DNA from: Oscillospiraceae bacterium
Lineage (GTDB): Bacteria; Bacillota; Clostridia; Oscillospirales; Ruminococcaceae
Direction: 5' to 3'
NCBI GenBank assembly: GCA_025757845.1
Contig: CP107211.1
Coordinates: 2,604,001-2,668,000 of the forward strand
Length of the DNA stretch: 64,000 nucleotides
Of the stretch, positions 16,424 through 24,324 are shown in pieces (the first letter of the stretch is position 1; each line of letters starts with the position of its first letter). The position numbers and the translations under genes were made by a program. The notes below the pieces were generated by a model, which was not told the origin of the DNA, did no database searches, and saw only the letters and a list, made by a program, of their open reading frames with translations.

Positions 16424-16955
16424 GTACGCTCCTCCCTTCCTGTTGTTCCCGGATCTGCTGTACCAGCATCTTTTTGGCCCGGTAGATCTGCGCGTTCACG
16501 GTTTTTTCCGGGCGGCCGCACAGACGTGCCGCCTCGGCCATGGTGTGCTGTTCCAGCAGCACCAGACGACAGGGTGTCTTGTAGGGCTCCCGCAGGTCCA
16601 GGATCATGCGGGTGAGCTCTTCCGCTCCCAGCGTGTCCAGCACCTGCTGTTCCGGCTCCAGGCCGGGCGGTGCCCCCTCCAGCGCCAGCACCTCGTCGCC
16701 CGGCGTGTTCACCCGGCGCACCCATGCGCTGCGTAAGTAATCCTTGGCTTTGTTGGCCGCAATGCGGGCCAGCCATTGCTTTTCAAAGCCGGGCGGACAG
16801 CGGTCGATGGCCCGCCATGCCGCCAGAAAGGTCTCCTGGGTCAGATCCTGCGCATCCCCCACGTCCGGCACCAGCTGATGACAGACCGTGTAGACCAGGG
16901 ATTGATATTTTTGCACCATCGCGCTGAATTCCAGTGTTGTCAACGACCTGCTCAT
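16410..16955 (-). CDS. ECF-type RNA polymerase sigma factor
   Basis: This 181-aa protein has sigma region 2 (YQSLVYTVCHQLVPDVGDA, DLTQETFLAAW) and region 4 with a helix-turn-helix (MAEAARLCGRPEKTVNAQIYRAKKML). ATG 16955 touches the AAAGGAGG directly, an impossible spacing, while TTG 16943 (codon 5) is 12 nt away. The true start may therefore be the TTG or an upstream codon. It heads an operon with its zinc-finger anti-sigma factor and two membrane proteins, pointing to envelope-stress control. Confidence 0.86.
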   Translation of the reverse strand: MSRSLTTLEFSAMVQKYQSLVYTVCHQLVPDVGDAQDLTQETFLAAWRAIDRCPPGFEKQWLARIAANKAKDYLRSAWVRRVNTPGDEVLALEGAPPGLEPEQQVLDTLGAEELTRMILDLREPYKTPCRLVLLEQHTMAEAARLCGRPEKTVNAQIYRAKKMLVQQIREQQEGRSVHGTV

Positions 16956-17061
16956 CCTCCTTTCCGGCTGTGGAGGGCGGTGCTCTGCACGGCCCTTCTG
17001 TTGATTCAAACGAGACAGCCGCCGCATTCCCTGCACAAACCGCAGATTTTTTTCAAAAACA

Positions 17062-17089
17062 TTGTGTTTTGCCCGTTCCATGCTACAAT
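17062..17089 (+). promoter_or_regulatory. birA promoter
   Basis: TTGTGT (17062-17067) and TACAAT (17084-17089) are spaced 16 nt, about 36 nt upstream of the birA start. Confidence 0.65.
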
Positions 17090-17125
17090 GTGGTTATAGT
17101 ATAGCACGAAAGGAGCCTTACCGCC

Positions 17126-18088
17126 ATGCCTTCTACCACCCGTCAGGCCCTTCTGCAGGCACTGAGTGCCGCCGGGGGTGCCTATATCTCCGGCCAGCAG
17201 CTGGCCGGACAGCTGGGCGTGAGCCGCGCCGCCGTCCACAAGGCGGCCGCCGCCCTCACCGCACAGGGTTACGCACTGGAAGCCGTCTCCCGCCGGGGGT
17301 ATCGGCTGCTGGGCGGCGACCCCTTCTGTGCCGAGGCCGTGGGCCCCTACCCCGCCCCGGTGCAGGTGTACGACACGCTGGAAAGCTCCAACCGGACGGC
17401 CAAGCTGCTGGCGCTGGACGGTGCGCCCCACGGCACGCTGGTGCTCACAGCCCACCAGAGCGCAGGCCGGGGACGGTTGGGCCGTGTATTTGAAAGCCCG
17501 TCCGGGAAGGGCGTGTACCTCTCGGTACTGCTGCGCCCGGCGGTCCCGGCGGCCAGCGCCCAGACGGCCACCATCGGGGCCGCCGTGGCGGTGTGCCGGG
17601 CGGTACAGGAGCTGTGCGGGCTGGAACTGGGCATCAAGTGGGTCAACGACCTGTATTATCAGGGCAAAAAGGTGTGCGGCATCCTCACCGAAGCCGGCAC
17701 CGACCTGGAGAGCGGGCGGCTGGAGTGGCTGGTGGTGGGCATCGGCCTGAACCTGACCGCCACCGCCGCCGACTGGCCCCCGGAGCTGGCCGAAAAGGCC
17801 GGCAGCCTGTACCCGGGCGGCCCCGCCCCCGTGAGCCGGGCCGCGCTGGCCGGGGCCATCGCCCGGCAGCTGCTGGCCCTCTGCCCCGCCTTTGACTGTC
17901 TGGACGAGTACCGCGCCCGCTGCTTTGTGCCCGGGCACTGGGTCACCGTGTGCACCGGCACCGAGACCTACGCCGCAAAGGCCCTTGCCATCGACGAGGA
18001 AGGGCGGCTGGTGGTCCAGCGGGAGAACGGCCGCCCGCAGGCATTACGCTGCGGCGAGGTGACTACCCGCCCGGCCCGGACCGAATAA
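17126..18088 (+). CDS. birA: Bifunctional biotin-[acetyl-CoA-carboxylase] ligase / biotin repressor
   Basis: This 320-aa protein joins an N-terminal winged helix (residues 1-60; SGQQLAGQLGVSRAAVHKAA) to a biotin protein ligase domain. GRGRLGR forms the biotinyl-AMP loop and KWVNDL the conserved ligase core, with the C-terminal SH3-like domain at the end. It biotinylates carboxylases in the cytosol and may repress biotin genes. The coding region is very GC-rich. AAAGGAGCC precedes ATG 17126. It is divergent from the ECF sigma operon. Confidence 0.94.
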   Translation: MPSTTRQALLQALSAAGGAYISGQQLAGQLGVSRAAVHKAAAALTAQGYALEAVSRRGYRLLGGDPFCAEAVGPYPAPVQVYDTLESSNRTAKLLALDGAPHGTLVLTAHQSAGRGRLGRVFESPSGKGVYLSVLLRPAVPAASAQTATIGAAVAVCRAVQELCGLELGIKWVNDLYYQGKKVCGILTEAGTDLESGRLEWLVVGIGLNLTATAADWPPELAEKAGSLYPGGPAPVSRAALAGAIARQLLALCPAFDCLDEYRARCFVPGHWVTVCTGTETYAAKALAIDEEGRLVVQRENGRPQALRCGEVTTRPARTE

Positions 18089-18096
18089 GCCGCAAA

Positions 18097-18135
18097 AAAG
18101 CAGCCTTCCCGGATCTTCTCCGGAAAGGCTGCTTT
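18097..18135. terminator. Bidirectional terminator between birA and the condensation-type gene
   Basis: A long stem (18097-18113 with 18119-18135, one bulge) has A/T runs on both sides, so it can end both converging transcripts. Confidence 0.9.
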
Positions 18136-18145
18136 TGCCTTTTGT

Positions 18146-19375
18146 TTATACTTCGTCCAGTGCCTGGGCTTCCAGCACCGGGATGCCCTCGGCTTCCAGC
18201 ACACGGCGCAGGATGTCGGGCAGGCCGGCCTTCGGCACTTTGTTCTCGATGCACAGGGTGATGATGCCGTTCAGGGTGGAGGCTTCCACGCACAGGGAGC
18301 CGCCCTCCGGCGGCACCCACACGCCAAAGTCAGCGATGTACTGCGCCAGCTCCGGCGTTGCCGGCATGAGGGGGTTGCCCAGATAGCTGAACCAGAAATC
18401 CGCCGGGATGCCGCTTATGTACTCGCCCATCTGGAACACCCGCTGCTTGATCCGCAGGGCTGCCTTCTGCTGATCCACCAGATAGACCCAGCCCATCTGG
18501 TCGGCCATCTTGCGGCGCTTGCGCTCCGGGGTCAGGCTGGCCTTCACGGCACTGTCCATCTGCTGCACGAACTCTTCCAGCCGGACGCCCTCGTGCAGGG
18601 TCACTCCGTCCTGGAAGGAACACACGCAGTTGTACCGTGCGTTGGGGGCACCCATGGCGTCCCGCGTGTCGGCAGAGTAAGAATACTGGATGGTGTCCTT
18701 GCCCAGATACTCTCCCAGCGCGATGCACAGCAGGCCCATGAGGGCGCAGAACGGCTTGACGCCGTTCTGCACGCCTTTGGCCACCAGATCCTTTTTGGCG
18801 AACCGGATTCGGATGCGGTGCATGGGCTCCTCGCAGGTCTCCACCACCTCCCGCTGCATCGTAGTCTCGTCCATGACCTGCAGCGGGTACTGCTCCACCA
18901 GCTTTGCGATGTCGTAGGCTGGGCTGCAGGGGATGGGCGGATTTACAAAGGCAGTACCGTAGCGCAGGTTACAGTACAGCTCCAGGATGCGGGTGAGGAA
19001 GGGCGATACCCCGTGGCCGTCCGCGATGAAGTGGAACCAGTCAAAGTACACGGTATTCTGTGCGCAGTGCACGGCAAAGAAGTAGCCGTTCGTCTGCTCC
19101 GGCATCTCCCGCATCACGCTGTCCGGGTAGACAAGGCAGGGTTCCGGATTGGGTTCCAGAAAGGCTTTGCGCTTTTCCCACACCAGCCGCACCCGGTAAT
19201 AGGGTGCAGCTCCCAGTGCGGCATCCAGCGCTTGTTGCAGCAGGGCCGGATCCACCGGGTCCTTCAGGGTGAACTGATACCGGGGGCACACTTTTTCCCG
19301 GCGGAAATAGTACATGATGCCCTGAAAGACATACTCCGCCGAACGCTGTGCTGCTTCCATCAGCTCACCCGGCAT
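18146..19375 (-). CDS. Stand-alone condensation/acyltransferase-type enzyme (HxxxDG)
   Basis: This 409-aa protein belongs to the CoA/carrier-dependent acyltransferase superfamily that includes NRPS condensation domains and Pap/AATase enzymes. The catalytic motif is FHFIADG, with H115 and D119-G120 (the first His of HHxxxDG is Phe). A downstream YSADTRDAMG-type strand and DFWFSYLGN region fit the second lobe. ATG 19375 overlaps the carrier-protein gene by 11 nt; ATG 19360 is an alternative start with GGTGAG before it. It probably joins an acyl group carried on the adjacent carrier protein to an unknown acceptor. Confidence 0.78.
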   Translation of the reverse strand: MPGELMEAAQRSAEYVFQGIMYYFRREKVCPRYQFTLKDPVDPALLQQALDAALGAAPYYRVRLVWEKRKAFLEPNPEPCLVYPDSVMREMPEQTNGYFFAVHCAQNTVYFDWFHFIADGHGVSPFLTRILELYCNLRYGTAFVNPPIPCSPAYDIAKLVEQYPLQVMDETTMQREVVETCEEPMHRIRIRFAKKDLVAKGVQNGVKPFCALMGLLCIALGEYLGKDTIQYSYSADTRDAMGAPNARYNCVCSFQDGVTLHEGVRLEEFVQQMDSAVKASLTPERKRRKMADQMGWVYLVDQQKAALRIKQRVFQMGEYISGIPADFWFSYLGNPLMPATPELAQYIADFGVWVPPEGGSLCVEASTLNGIITLCIENKVPKAGLPDILRRVLEAEGIPVLEAQALDEV

Positions 19376-19607
19376 TGGCTGCCAGATAATCGGTCAGGTC
19401 ACCGATGGTGACAAAGTTGCGCAGCTCCTTTTCCGGGATTCGCAGGCCGAAAGTCTCTTCCAGGTCGGCCACAATGGTCAGGATCTCCATCGACGAAAGA
19501 TCCAGGTCGTCCATCAGGACGCTATTCTCGTTGACATCTTCCGGCGCGATCTCTGCCACATCCTCCAGGATGGCCAGGATCTGGGACATGATTTCTGCTC
19601 GTTCCAT
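19365..19607 (-). CDS. Acyl/peptidyl carrier protein
   Basis: This 80-aa four-helix carrier protein has the phosphopantetheine site in DDLDLSSMEIL; alignment with DSL motifs makes the second Ser (S39 from this start) the likely attachment residue. ATG 19607 is chosen because AAAGGAAG lies properly before it, inside an upstream in-frame ATG (19628) that has no ribosome site. It sits between two adenylate-forming ligases and a condensation-type enzyme, all on one strand, so it likely carries the activated substrate of this small pathway rather than serving fatty-acid synthesis. Confidence 0.88.
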   Translation of the reverse strand: MERAEIMSQILAILEDVAEIAPEDVNENSVLMDDLDLSSMEILTIVADLEETFGLRIPEKELRNFVTIGDLTDYLAANAG

Positions 19608-19675
19608 AGAAATGTTCTTCCTTTCCATGACGGATGATTTGCGGGCCGTTTGGTCACCCGGCCCTGTGTGCTACC

Positions 19676-19681
19676 AGTATA
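19676..19681 (-). promoter_or_regulatory. Extended -10 promoter before the carrier-protein gene
   Basis: On the minus strand TGCTATACT gives an extended -10 without a good -35, about 70 nt upstream of the carrier start. It would let carrier and condensation genes be expressed apart from the ligases. Confidence 0.5.
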
Positions 19682-19755
19682 GCACAACTGTCAGGGGTTT
19701 GCCCAGTTTTTTTGCAGAGTATGCGGCACAAACCGCAAAATCAGGGCTGCAGGCC

Positions 19756-21216
19756 TCAGCGCATCAGCTTGCCCATGGCGTTGCGGGGCAAGGGCTGGGC
19801 GGAGAATTCTACTGCGCTCATGCGCTTGTACAGGGGCAGGGTGCGGTTGGTTTCGGTGATGAAGTCCCGTACCGCCTGCTGGTCGGCTTCCTCGCAGCAG
19901 ACCACAGCGCAGATCTTCTTGCCCTTTTCCTTTACCAGGCATTCCTTCACGGCAGGGCATTTTTCCAACAGGCCCTCCAGCTCTTCGGGGCTGACGTTCT
20001 CGCCGCTGTCCAGAATGATCACGTTCTTCTTGCGGCCGGTGAGGAAGTAATAGCCATCCTCGTCCACCCGGGCCAGGTCACCGGTGTGGAACCAGCCCTC
20101 GGCGTCCACCACCTCAGCGGTGCCCTCCGGGTCCTTATAGTAGCCCAGCATCACATCGCCGCCGCGCATGCAGATCTCGCCGTTGTCCAGCTTGATCTCG
20201 CAGTGGCCGTCCGGCTTGCCGATGGCACCGATGTGCTTTGCGTCGTGGGCAAAGTTGATCAGGCCGCCGCCGGTGGTCTCGGTGCTGCCATAGAGCTGAG
20301 CAATGAACATGCCGTGCTCGGACAGATCCATCAGGATCTGCGGCTCAAACATGGCGGACATGCAGTTCAGTGCCCACAGGTCGCCCAGTTTGCTCTTTTT
20401 GTCGGCCATCAGGTCGTGGTGAATGGACTGCACCAGCACCGGCACGGCGGCCATGGCCTGGCTGGGCATCCGCTTCAGGTCCTTATAGAAGGACCGCAGG
20501 CTGCCCAGGTTCTGGGCCCAGCCCATCTCAGCCCAGGTGAACAGGCAGCCGAAGGCACCCAGATGGAACATGGGCAGCACGGTCAGGTGTCCCACCAGCA
20601 TATCCGGGTCATGGGCGGCTTCCAGATAGGCCCGGCCCACGCTCAGGTGGTGGTCCATCACGGCAAAGAAGTTTGCCTCGCTCAGCATGACGCCCTTGCT
20701 CAGGCCCGTGGTGCCGGAGGTGAACATCAGCACCATCAGCTCCTCGGGCTGGATGCGGTTCACAAGCTCTGCAGGCTCGTAAGCCTTGTAGGCATCCATG
20801 GGGCGCAGCAGGCTGCCGTAAGCCGCCTGCATCTCCTCGTTGCAGCCGTAGTCATCGCCGTCGGTCAGGATGGCGGAAGGCTCCACCAGCTCCAGCTCCC
20901 GGTGCAGCTCATCCCAGCTCTTGCGCTGGTTCATGGGCACGATGACGCCGCCCGCCATCATGACACCGTAGCAGTTCACGGCGTAGTGGTAGCTGTTGTT
21001 GCTCCACACGCACACCCGCTTGCCCTGAATGTCCGGGATGGTGCTCAGGTAGTAGTTCACCGCGCGGCGGATGTCCTGCGCATACTCCCCGAAGTGCTTT
21101 TCCACCACCACATCCTGGTCGGCGTCGTACCAGCGGAAGGCCACCCGGTCCGCAAATCGCTGCTCCATGTTCAGCGTCAGCAGCTCATACAGATTTTTCG
21201 GTTTATGTAGTTCCAT
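19756..21216 (-). CDS. Adenylate-forming ligase (acyl-CoA/ACP synthetase-like), copy B
   Basis: This 486-aa ANL-superfamily enzyme activates a carboxylic acid as acyl-AMP. Motifs in order are FTSGTTGLSKGVML (P-loop), YGSTETTG, GWFHTGDLARVDEDGYY, GRKKNVIIL and C-terminal PRNAMGKLMR with the catalytic Lys three residues before the end. There is no fused carrier domain. It is clearly related to copy A upstream, so the pair arose by duplication. The stand-alone carrier follows 148 nt downstream and is the likely acceptor. Substrate cannot be read from the sequence. Confidence 0.9.
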   Translation of the reverse strand: MELHKPKNLYELLTLNMEQRFADRVAFRWYDADQDVVVEKHFGEYAQDIRRAVNYYLSTIPDIQGKRVCVWSNNSYHYAVNCYGVMMAGGVIVPMNQRKSWDELHRELELVEPSAILTDGDDYGCNEEMQAAYGSLLRPMDAYKAYEPAELVNRIQPEELMVLMFTSGTTGLSKGVMLSEANFFAVMDHHLSVGRAYLEAAHDPDMLVGHLTVLPMFHLGAFGCLFTWAEMGWAQNLGSLRSFYKDLKRMPSQAMAAVPVLVQSIHHDLMADKKSKLGDLWALNCMSAMFEPQILMDLSEHGMFIAQLYGSTETTGGGLINFAHDAKHIGAIGKPDGHCEIKLDNGEICMRGGDVMLGYYKDPEGTAEVVDAEGWFHTGDLARVDEDGYYFLTGRKKNVIILDSGENVSPEELEGLLEKCPAVKECLVKEKGKKICAVVCCEEADQQAVRDFITETNRTLPLYKRMSAVEFSAQPLPRNAMGKLMR

Positions 21217-21238
21217 TATCGTTTCCCTCTCTATTCTT

Positions 21239-21299
21239 TAAAAAGCCAGTCTCACGACCATAACGCCTTGTGGGAACTTTCCCACCATGAGACCGGCTT
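21239..21299 (-). terminator. Two-tier hairpin terminator between the ligase genes
   Basis: On the minus strand a 12-bp outer stem (21243-21254 with 21288-21299, one G-U) encloses a perfect GTGGGAA/TTCCCAC hairpin and is followed by TTTTT. It probably terminates part of the transcript after ligase A, lowering downstream expression. Confidence 0.7.
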
Positions 21300-21312
21300 C
21301 TTCCGCTAAGAT

Positions 21313-22764
21313 TTAGGACCGCAGCAGCTTGCCGGCAGCGTTGCGAGGCAGGGGCTGGGCCGAGAACTCCACCACCATGTGCTTGTACAGGGGCAGGGTG
21401 CGGTTCACCTTGGTAACAAAGTCCCGCACAGCGTCCTGCTGGTCCAGGTCGCAGCAGACCACGGCGCAGATGCGCTGGTTCCGCTCGCAGACCATGCACT
21501 CCCGGATGGCAGCGCAGGGAGCCAGCAGCTTTTCCAGCTCCTCGGGGCTCACGTTCTCGCCACTGCCCAGGATGATCACGTTCTTTTTGCGGCCGGTCAG
21601 GTACATATAGCCGTCCGGCTCCACCCGGGCAATGTCGCCGGTGTGGAACCAGCCCTCGGCGTCCAGCACCTCGGCGGTGGCCTCCGGGTCCTTGTAGTAG
21701 CCCAGCATCACCGGGTCACCACGCATGCACAGTTCCCCGTCCTCCAGCTTGTACTGACAGCTGTCGTCCACATGGCCCACGCTGGTCAGGTACTTTTCCT
21801 CCTGGGAGGAGTTCCAGGCACCGTCACCGCAGGTCTCGGTAAGGCCGTACATCTGGGCGATGAAGAAGCCCCGGTCCATCAGGTCCTGGAGCACGGCAGG
21901 GTCGAACATGGCTGCGCCGCAGGTCAGCACACGCAGGCCGTTCAGACGCTCCCGTTTGCCCTTCATCACATCATTATAAATGCTCTTCAGCAGCACCGGC
22001 ACCACAGCCATCACGTCGCTCCGCATGGCCCCCAGGTCCCGGTAGAAATATTTCAGGTCGTTGCACAGGTTCACGCAGTGGCCGGTGACGCTCCAGGACA
22101 CCAGGCTGGTCATGGCCGAAATGTGGAACATGGGCAGGCAGGACAGAGAGCTGAACTCGTCGGTGTTCCAGCCGGTCTGGCTCCGCACGTCCTCAAAGGG
22201 GGTCAGGAAGGCAGGCATGGCGGTGAACAGGTTCTTCTGAGACAGCATAACGCCCTTGCTGCGGCCAGTGGTGCCGGAGGTGAACATGATAAAGGCCATT
22301 GCATTGAGGTCCGGCACCTCGGTGATCTCCATCGCAGGCTCAAAGGCGGTAAAGGCATCCATGGGCACCAGACGATCCCCGTACTCCTGGCCCAGGGCCG
22401 GCTCCCGGCTCAGGTATTCGCCGTCATGGAGCACGCACACCGGCTCCACCAGATCCAGCTCGTAGCGGATCTCGTCCCAGTTCTTGCCGGTGTTCAGGGG
22501 CACTGCCACAGCTCCGGCCAGCACTGCGCCGTACATACACATCATATAGTGGTAGCTGTTGCGGGCCAGGATGGCCACACGCTGTCCCAGGGGGTTCGGG
22601 GTGCGGCTGCGCAAAAATGCCACGAATCGGCGCAGGTCTGCAGCGTACTGCCGGAAGGGCACCTCCACCACACCACCCTTGGCCTCATCATAATAACGGA
22701 TGCCGGTCCGGTCTGCGTAGATCGTTTCCAGATTGTTCAGGGACTGATACAACGAATGAACCAT
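21313..22764 (-). CDS. Adenylate-forming ligase (acyl-CoA/ACP synthetase-like), copy A
   Basis: This 483-aa ANL-superfamily enzyme has FTSGTTGRSKGVML, YGLTETCGDG, GWFHTGDIARVEPDGYMY, GRKKNVIILGSGENVSPEELE and PRNAAGKLLRS at the C-terminus. GGAGG 6 nt before ATG 22764 fixes the start; the frame extends further upstream without a ribosome site. It is the first gene of the ligase-ligase-carrier-condensation group. Its promoter (TTGCAT-17-TATACT) sits beside a 14-bp perfect inverted repeat, so the cluster is probably regulated. Two ligases and one carrier suggest two different acids or one acid plus a recharging enzyme. Confidence 0.9.
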   Translation of the reverse strand: MVHSLYQSLNNLETIYADRTGIRYYDEAKGGVVEVPFRQYAADLRRFVAFLRSRTPNPLGQRVAILARNSYHYMMCMYGAVLAGAVAVPLNTGKNWDEIRYELDLVEPVCVLHDGEYLSREPALGQEYGDRLVPMDAFTAFEPAMEITEVPDLNAMAFIMFTSGTTGRSKGVMLSQKNLFTAMPAFLTPFEDVRSQTGWNTDEFSSLSCLPMFHISAMTSLVSWSVTGHCVNLCNDLKYFYRDLGAMRSDVMAVVPVLLKSIYNDVMKGKRERLNGLRVLTCGAAMFDPAVLQDLMDRGFFIAQMYGLTETCGDGAWNSSQEEKYLTSVGHVDDSCQYKLEDGELCMRGDPVMLGYYKDPEATAEVLDAEGWFHTGDIARVEPDGYMYLTGRKKNVIILGSGENVSPEELEKLLAPCAAIRECMVCERNQRICAVVCCDLDQQDAVRDFVTKVNRTLPLYKHMVVEFSAQPLPRNAAGKLLRS

Positions 22765-22842
22765 GTTAGCCTCCACGTCATTGTTTTTTACATTCCTGCA
22801 GCCGGGTCCACCTGGGGCCGGGCCGCTTTTTCGATTGTGTTC

Positions 22843-22871
22843 AGTATACAATACCGCCATTGGCAATGCAA
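22843..22871 (-). promoter_or_regulatory. Promoter of the ligase/carrier/condensation cluster
   Basis: On the minus strand TTGCAT (22866-22871) and TATACT (22843-22848) are spaced 17 nt. A TTGGCAAT copy (22860-22867) overlaps the -35. Confidence 0.78.
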
Positions 22872-22877
22872 TACTTT

Positions 22878-22917
22878 TGCAAGATTTAATTTCCATTTTT
22901 GGCAATTAAATCTTGCA
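22878..22917. repeat. Perfect 14-bp inverted repeat, candidate operator
   Basis: TGCAAGATTTAATT (22878-22891) is exactly inverted at 22904-22917 around a 12-nt spacer. It lies immediately upstream of the ligase-cluster -35, in the middle of a 385-nt divergent intergenic region. A second TTGGCAAT copy (22899-22906) overlaps its right arm. There is no T-run exit and no gene end near it, so a regulator site is more likely than a terminator. Confidence 0.72.
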
Positions 22918-23002
22918 CATCTTGTTTTTTCCATCCGGCAGCCTGTGCCGTCTGCCCAGAAATTCGGCCCTTCTGCCGGGCTTTTTTATCGGTAAAGACA
23001 AC

Positions 23003-23027
23003 AATTGCCACCCGGCGGTGGGCAATT
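23003..23027. repeat. Inverted repeat AATTGCC-N11-GGCAATT beside the acyltransferase promoter
   Basis: Seven-bp perfect arms lie 5 nt upstream of the -35 of the acyltransferase promoter. The half-site GGCAATT is shared with the TTGGCAAT copies on the ligase side, so one regulator may control both directions. Confidence 0.55.
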
Positions 23028-23032
23028 CAAAA

Positions 23033-23061
23033 TTGACAGTGTGCACAAAAAGCATTATACT
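23033..23061 (+). promoter_or_regulatory. Acyltransferase promoter
   Basis: TTGACA (23033-23038) and TATACT (23056-23061) are spaced 17 nt, near consensus. The leader is about 80 nt. Confidence 0.85.
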
Positions 23062-23149
23062 AGCCTTATATCCTTATAAATGGATCATTTTTTACTGTAT
23101 GCGCCTGTTGGTCACATATTTCTGGACGGCGCAAGGAAGGACCCTTTTC

Positions 23150-24268
23150 ATGGAAGGCACCAGACCCCGCACCGTCAACTCCATCGGCATGTTCGATATG
23201 CTCAAGGGCGTGGGCATGATCACCATCGTGCTGGCCCACACCGCCGAACTCTACCCCATGCAGATCTCCGGCGGGCTGTCGCTCACGGCGTTTTTCCCGT
23301 TCATCTATCGTGAGGCCCTGATGGCGGCCTTTTTCATTGCCAGCGGCTACGGTTTCCGCAAGCGCTCCATCGGCAAGTGCATCCAGCAGCAGCTCAGAGC
23401 GCTGCTCAAGCCCTACTGCATCACGGCGGCGTGCACTTCGCTCTTGCATCTGCTGTGCCACTACATGGCGTTCCATTACTTCCCCAGCAGCGTCACCGAG
23501 ACCCTCAAGGTGGCCGGCGGCTTTCTGCTGGGGCTGCCCCACACCACTACTTATGCCGGGCAGCAGTTCTTTTCCACCGGCCCCATGTGGTATCTGCTCT
23601 CGCTGCTGATCGGCTGGGTGCTGCTGGACGCCATCCTGAATATCTTCCCGGAGAAATACACACACTGGGCTGTGCTCGGCATCATGCTGCTGGGCTGGGG
23701 CACCACACTGGTGTGGGAGCTGCCCTTCAGCCTTTCGCAGGGGGCCGTGATCGTGCCCTACCTTTACATCGGCTATCTGGCCAAGAAGAACCGCTGGCTG
23801 GACAAGCCCCTGCCCCGCCGCACCCTGTACATCCTGCTGGGCGGCACAGCTCTGACCGCTGTGGGAGCTCTGCTTGCCCAGAGCACCGACTGCATTTCCA
23901 TGGGCGAGTGGACCCTGGGCCCGCTGAGCATCCTGCTGGATGCCGCCACCGGCTTTTTGTTCATCCGCCTGTTCATGCGGCTCAACCGTTTTACCGGCCC
24001 CATCGCACAGGGCCTGCAGGCCATCGGCCGCAACTCGCTGAACATCTTCTGCATCCACACGGTGGAGCTTATCGCCATTCCGTGGTATCTGTTCGCAGCT
24101 CACTTTACAGACCACCCGCTGCGGGGTATGCTGCTGCAGAACGTGATCGCGTTTGCCTCCATCGGGCTGGTGTGCGCCCTGCTGAACCTGCGGCGCAGCT
24201 GGATCGTCAAAGCCTCGGCCGCACGGCGGCAGGCCCAGCGGCGCACCCCCGCGCTTTCGCAGCATTGA
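23150..24268 (+). CDS. Membrane O-acyltransferase (acyltransferase 3 family)
   Basis: This 372-aa polytopic protein has about ten membrane helices and the N-terminal FDMLKGVGMITIVLAHT segment with the His of acyltransferase-3 enzymes, which acylate sugars, glycans or lipids at the membrane. AAGGAAGG lies 9 nt before ATG 23150; further upstream codons in the same frame lack a ribosome site. It is divergent from the ligase/carrier cluster and followed by glycosyltransferase genes. It could use an acyl group made by the cluster to decorate a surface glycan, which is inference only. Confidence 0.85.
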   Translation: MEGTRPRTVNSIGMFDMLKGVGMITIVLAHTAELYPMQISGGLSLTAFFPFIYREALMAAFFIASGYGFRKRSIGKCIQQQLRALLKPYCITAACTSLLHLLCHYMAFHYFPSSVTETLKVAGGFLLGLPHTTTYAGQQFFSTGPMWYLLSLLIGWVLLDAILNIFPEKYTHWAVLGIMLLGWGTTLVWELPFSLSQGAVIVPYLYIGYLAKKNRWLDKPLPRRTLYILLGGTALTAVGALLAQSTDCISMGEWTLGPLSILLDAATGFLFIRLFMRLNRFTGPIAQGLQAIGRNSLNIFCIHTVELIAIPWYLFAAHFTDHPLRGMLLQNVIAFASIGLVCALLNLRRSWIVKASAARRQAQRRTPALSQH

Positions 24269-24324
24269 TTTCCCCGGCTGCTGCGGTGCAGCCGTATCCT
24301 ATAAAACAAGAGGAGAATCCGGTT

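Noticed and set aside
19405..21210. 601-codon plus-strand frame opposite ligase B
   Set aside because: Antisense shadow of the ligase and carrier genes.
23377..24324. Upstream extension of the coiled-coil protein frame
   Set aside because: It overlaps the acyltransferase gene in another frame and is Ala/Pro/His-rich; the ribosome site at 24325 marks the true start.
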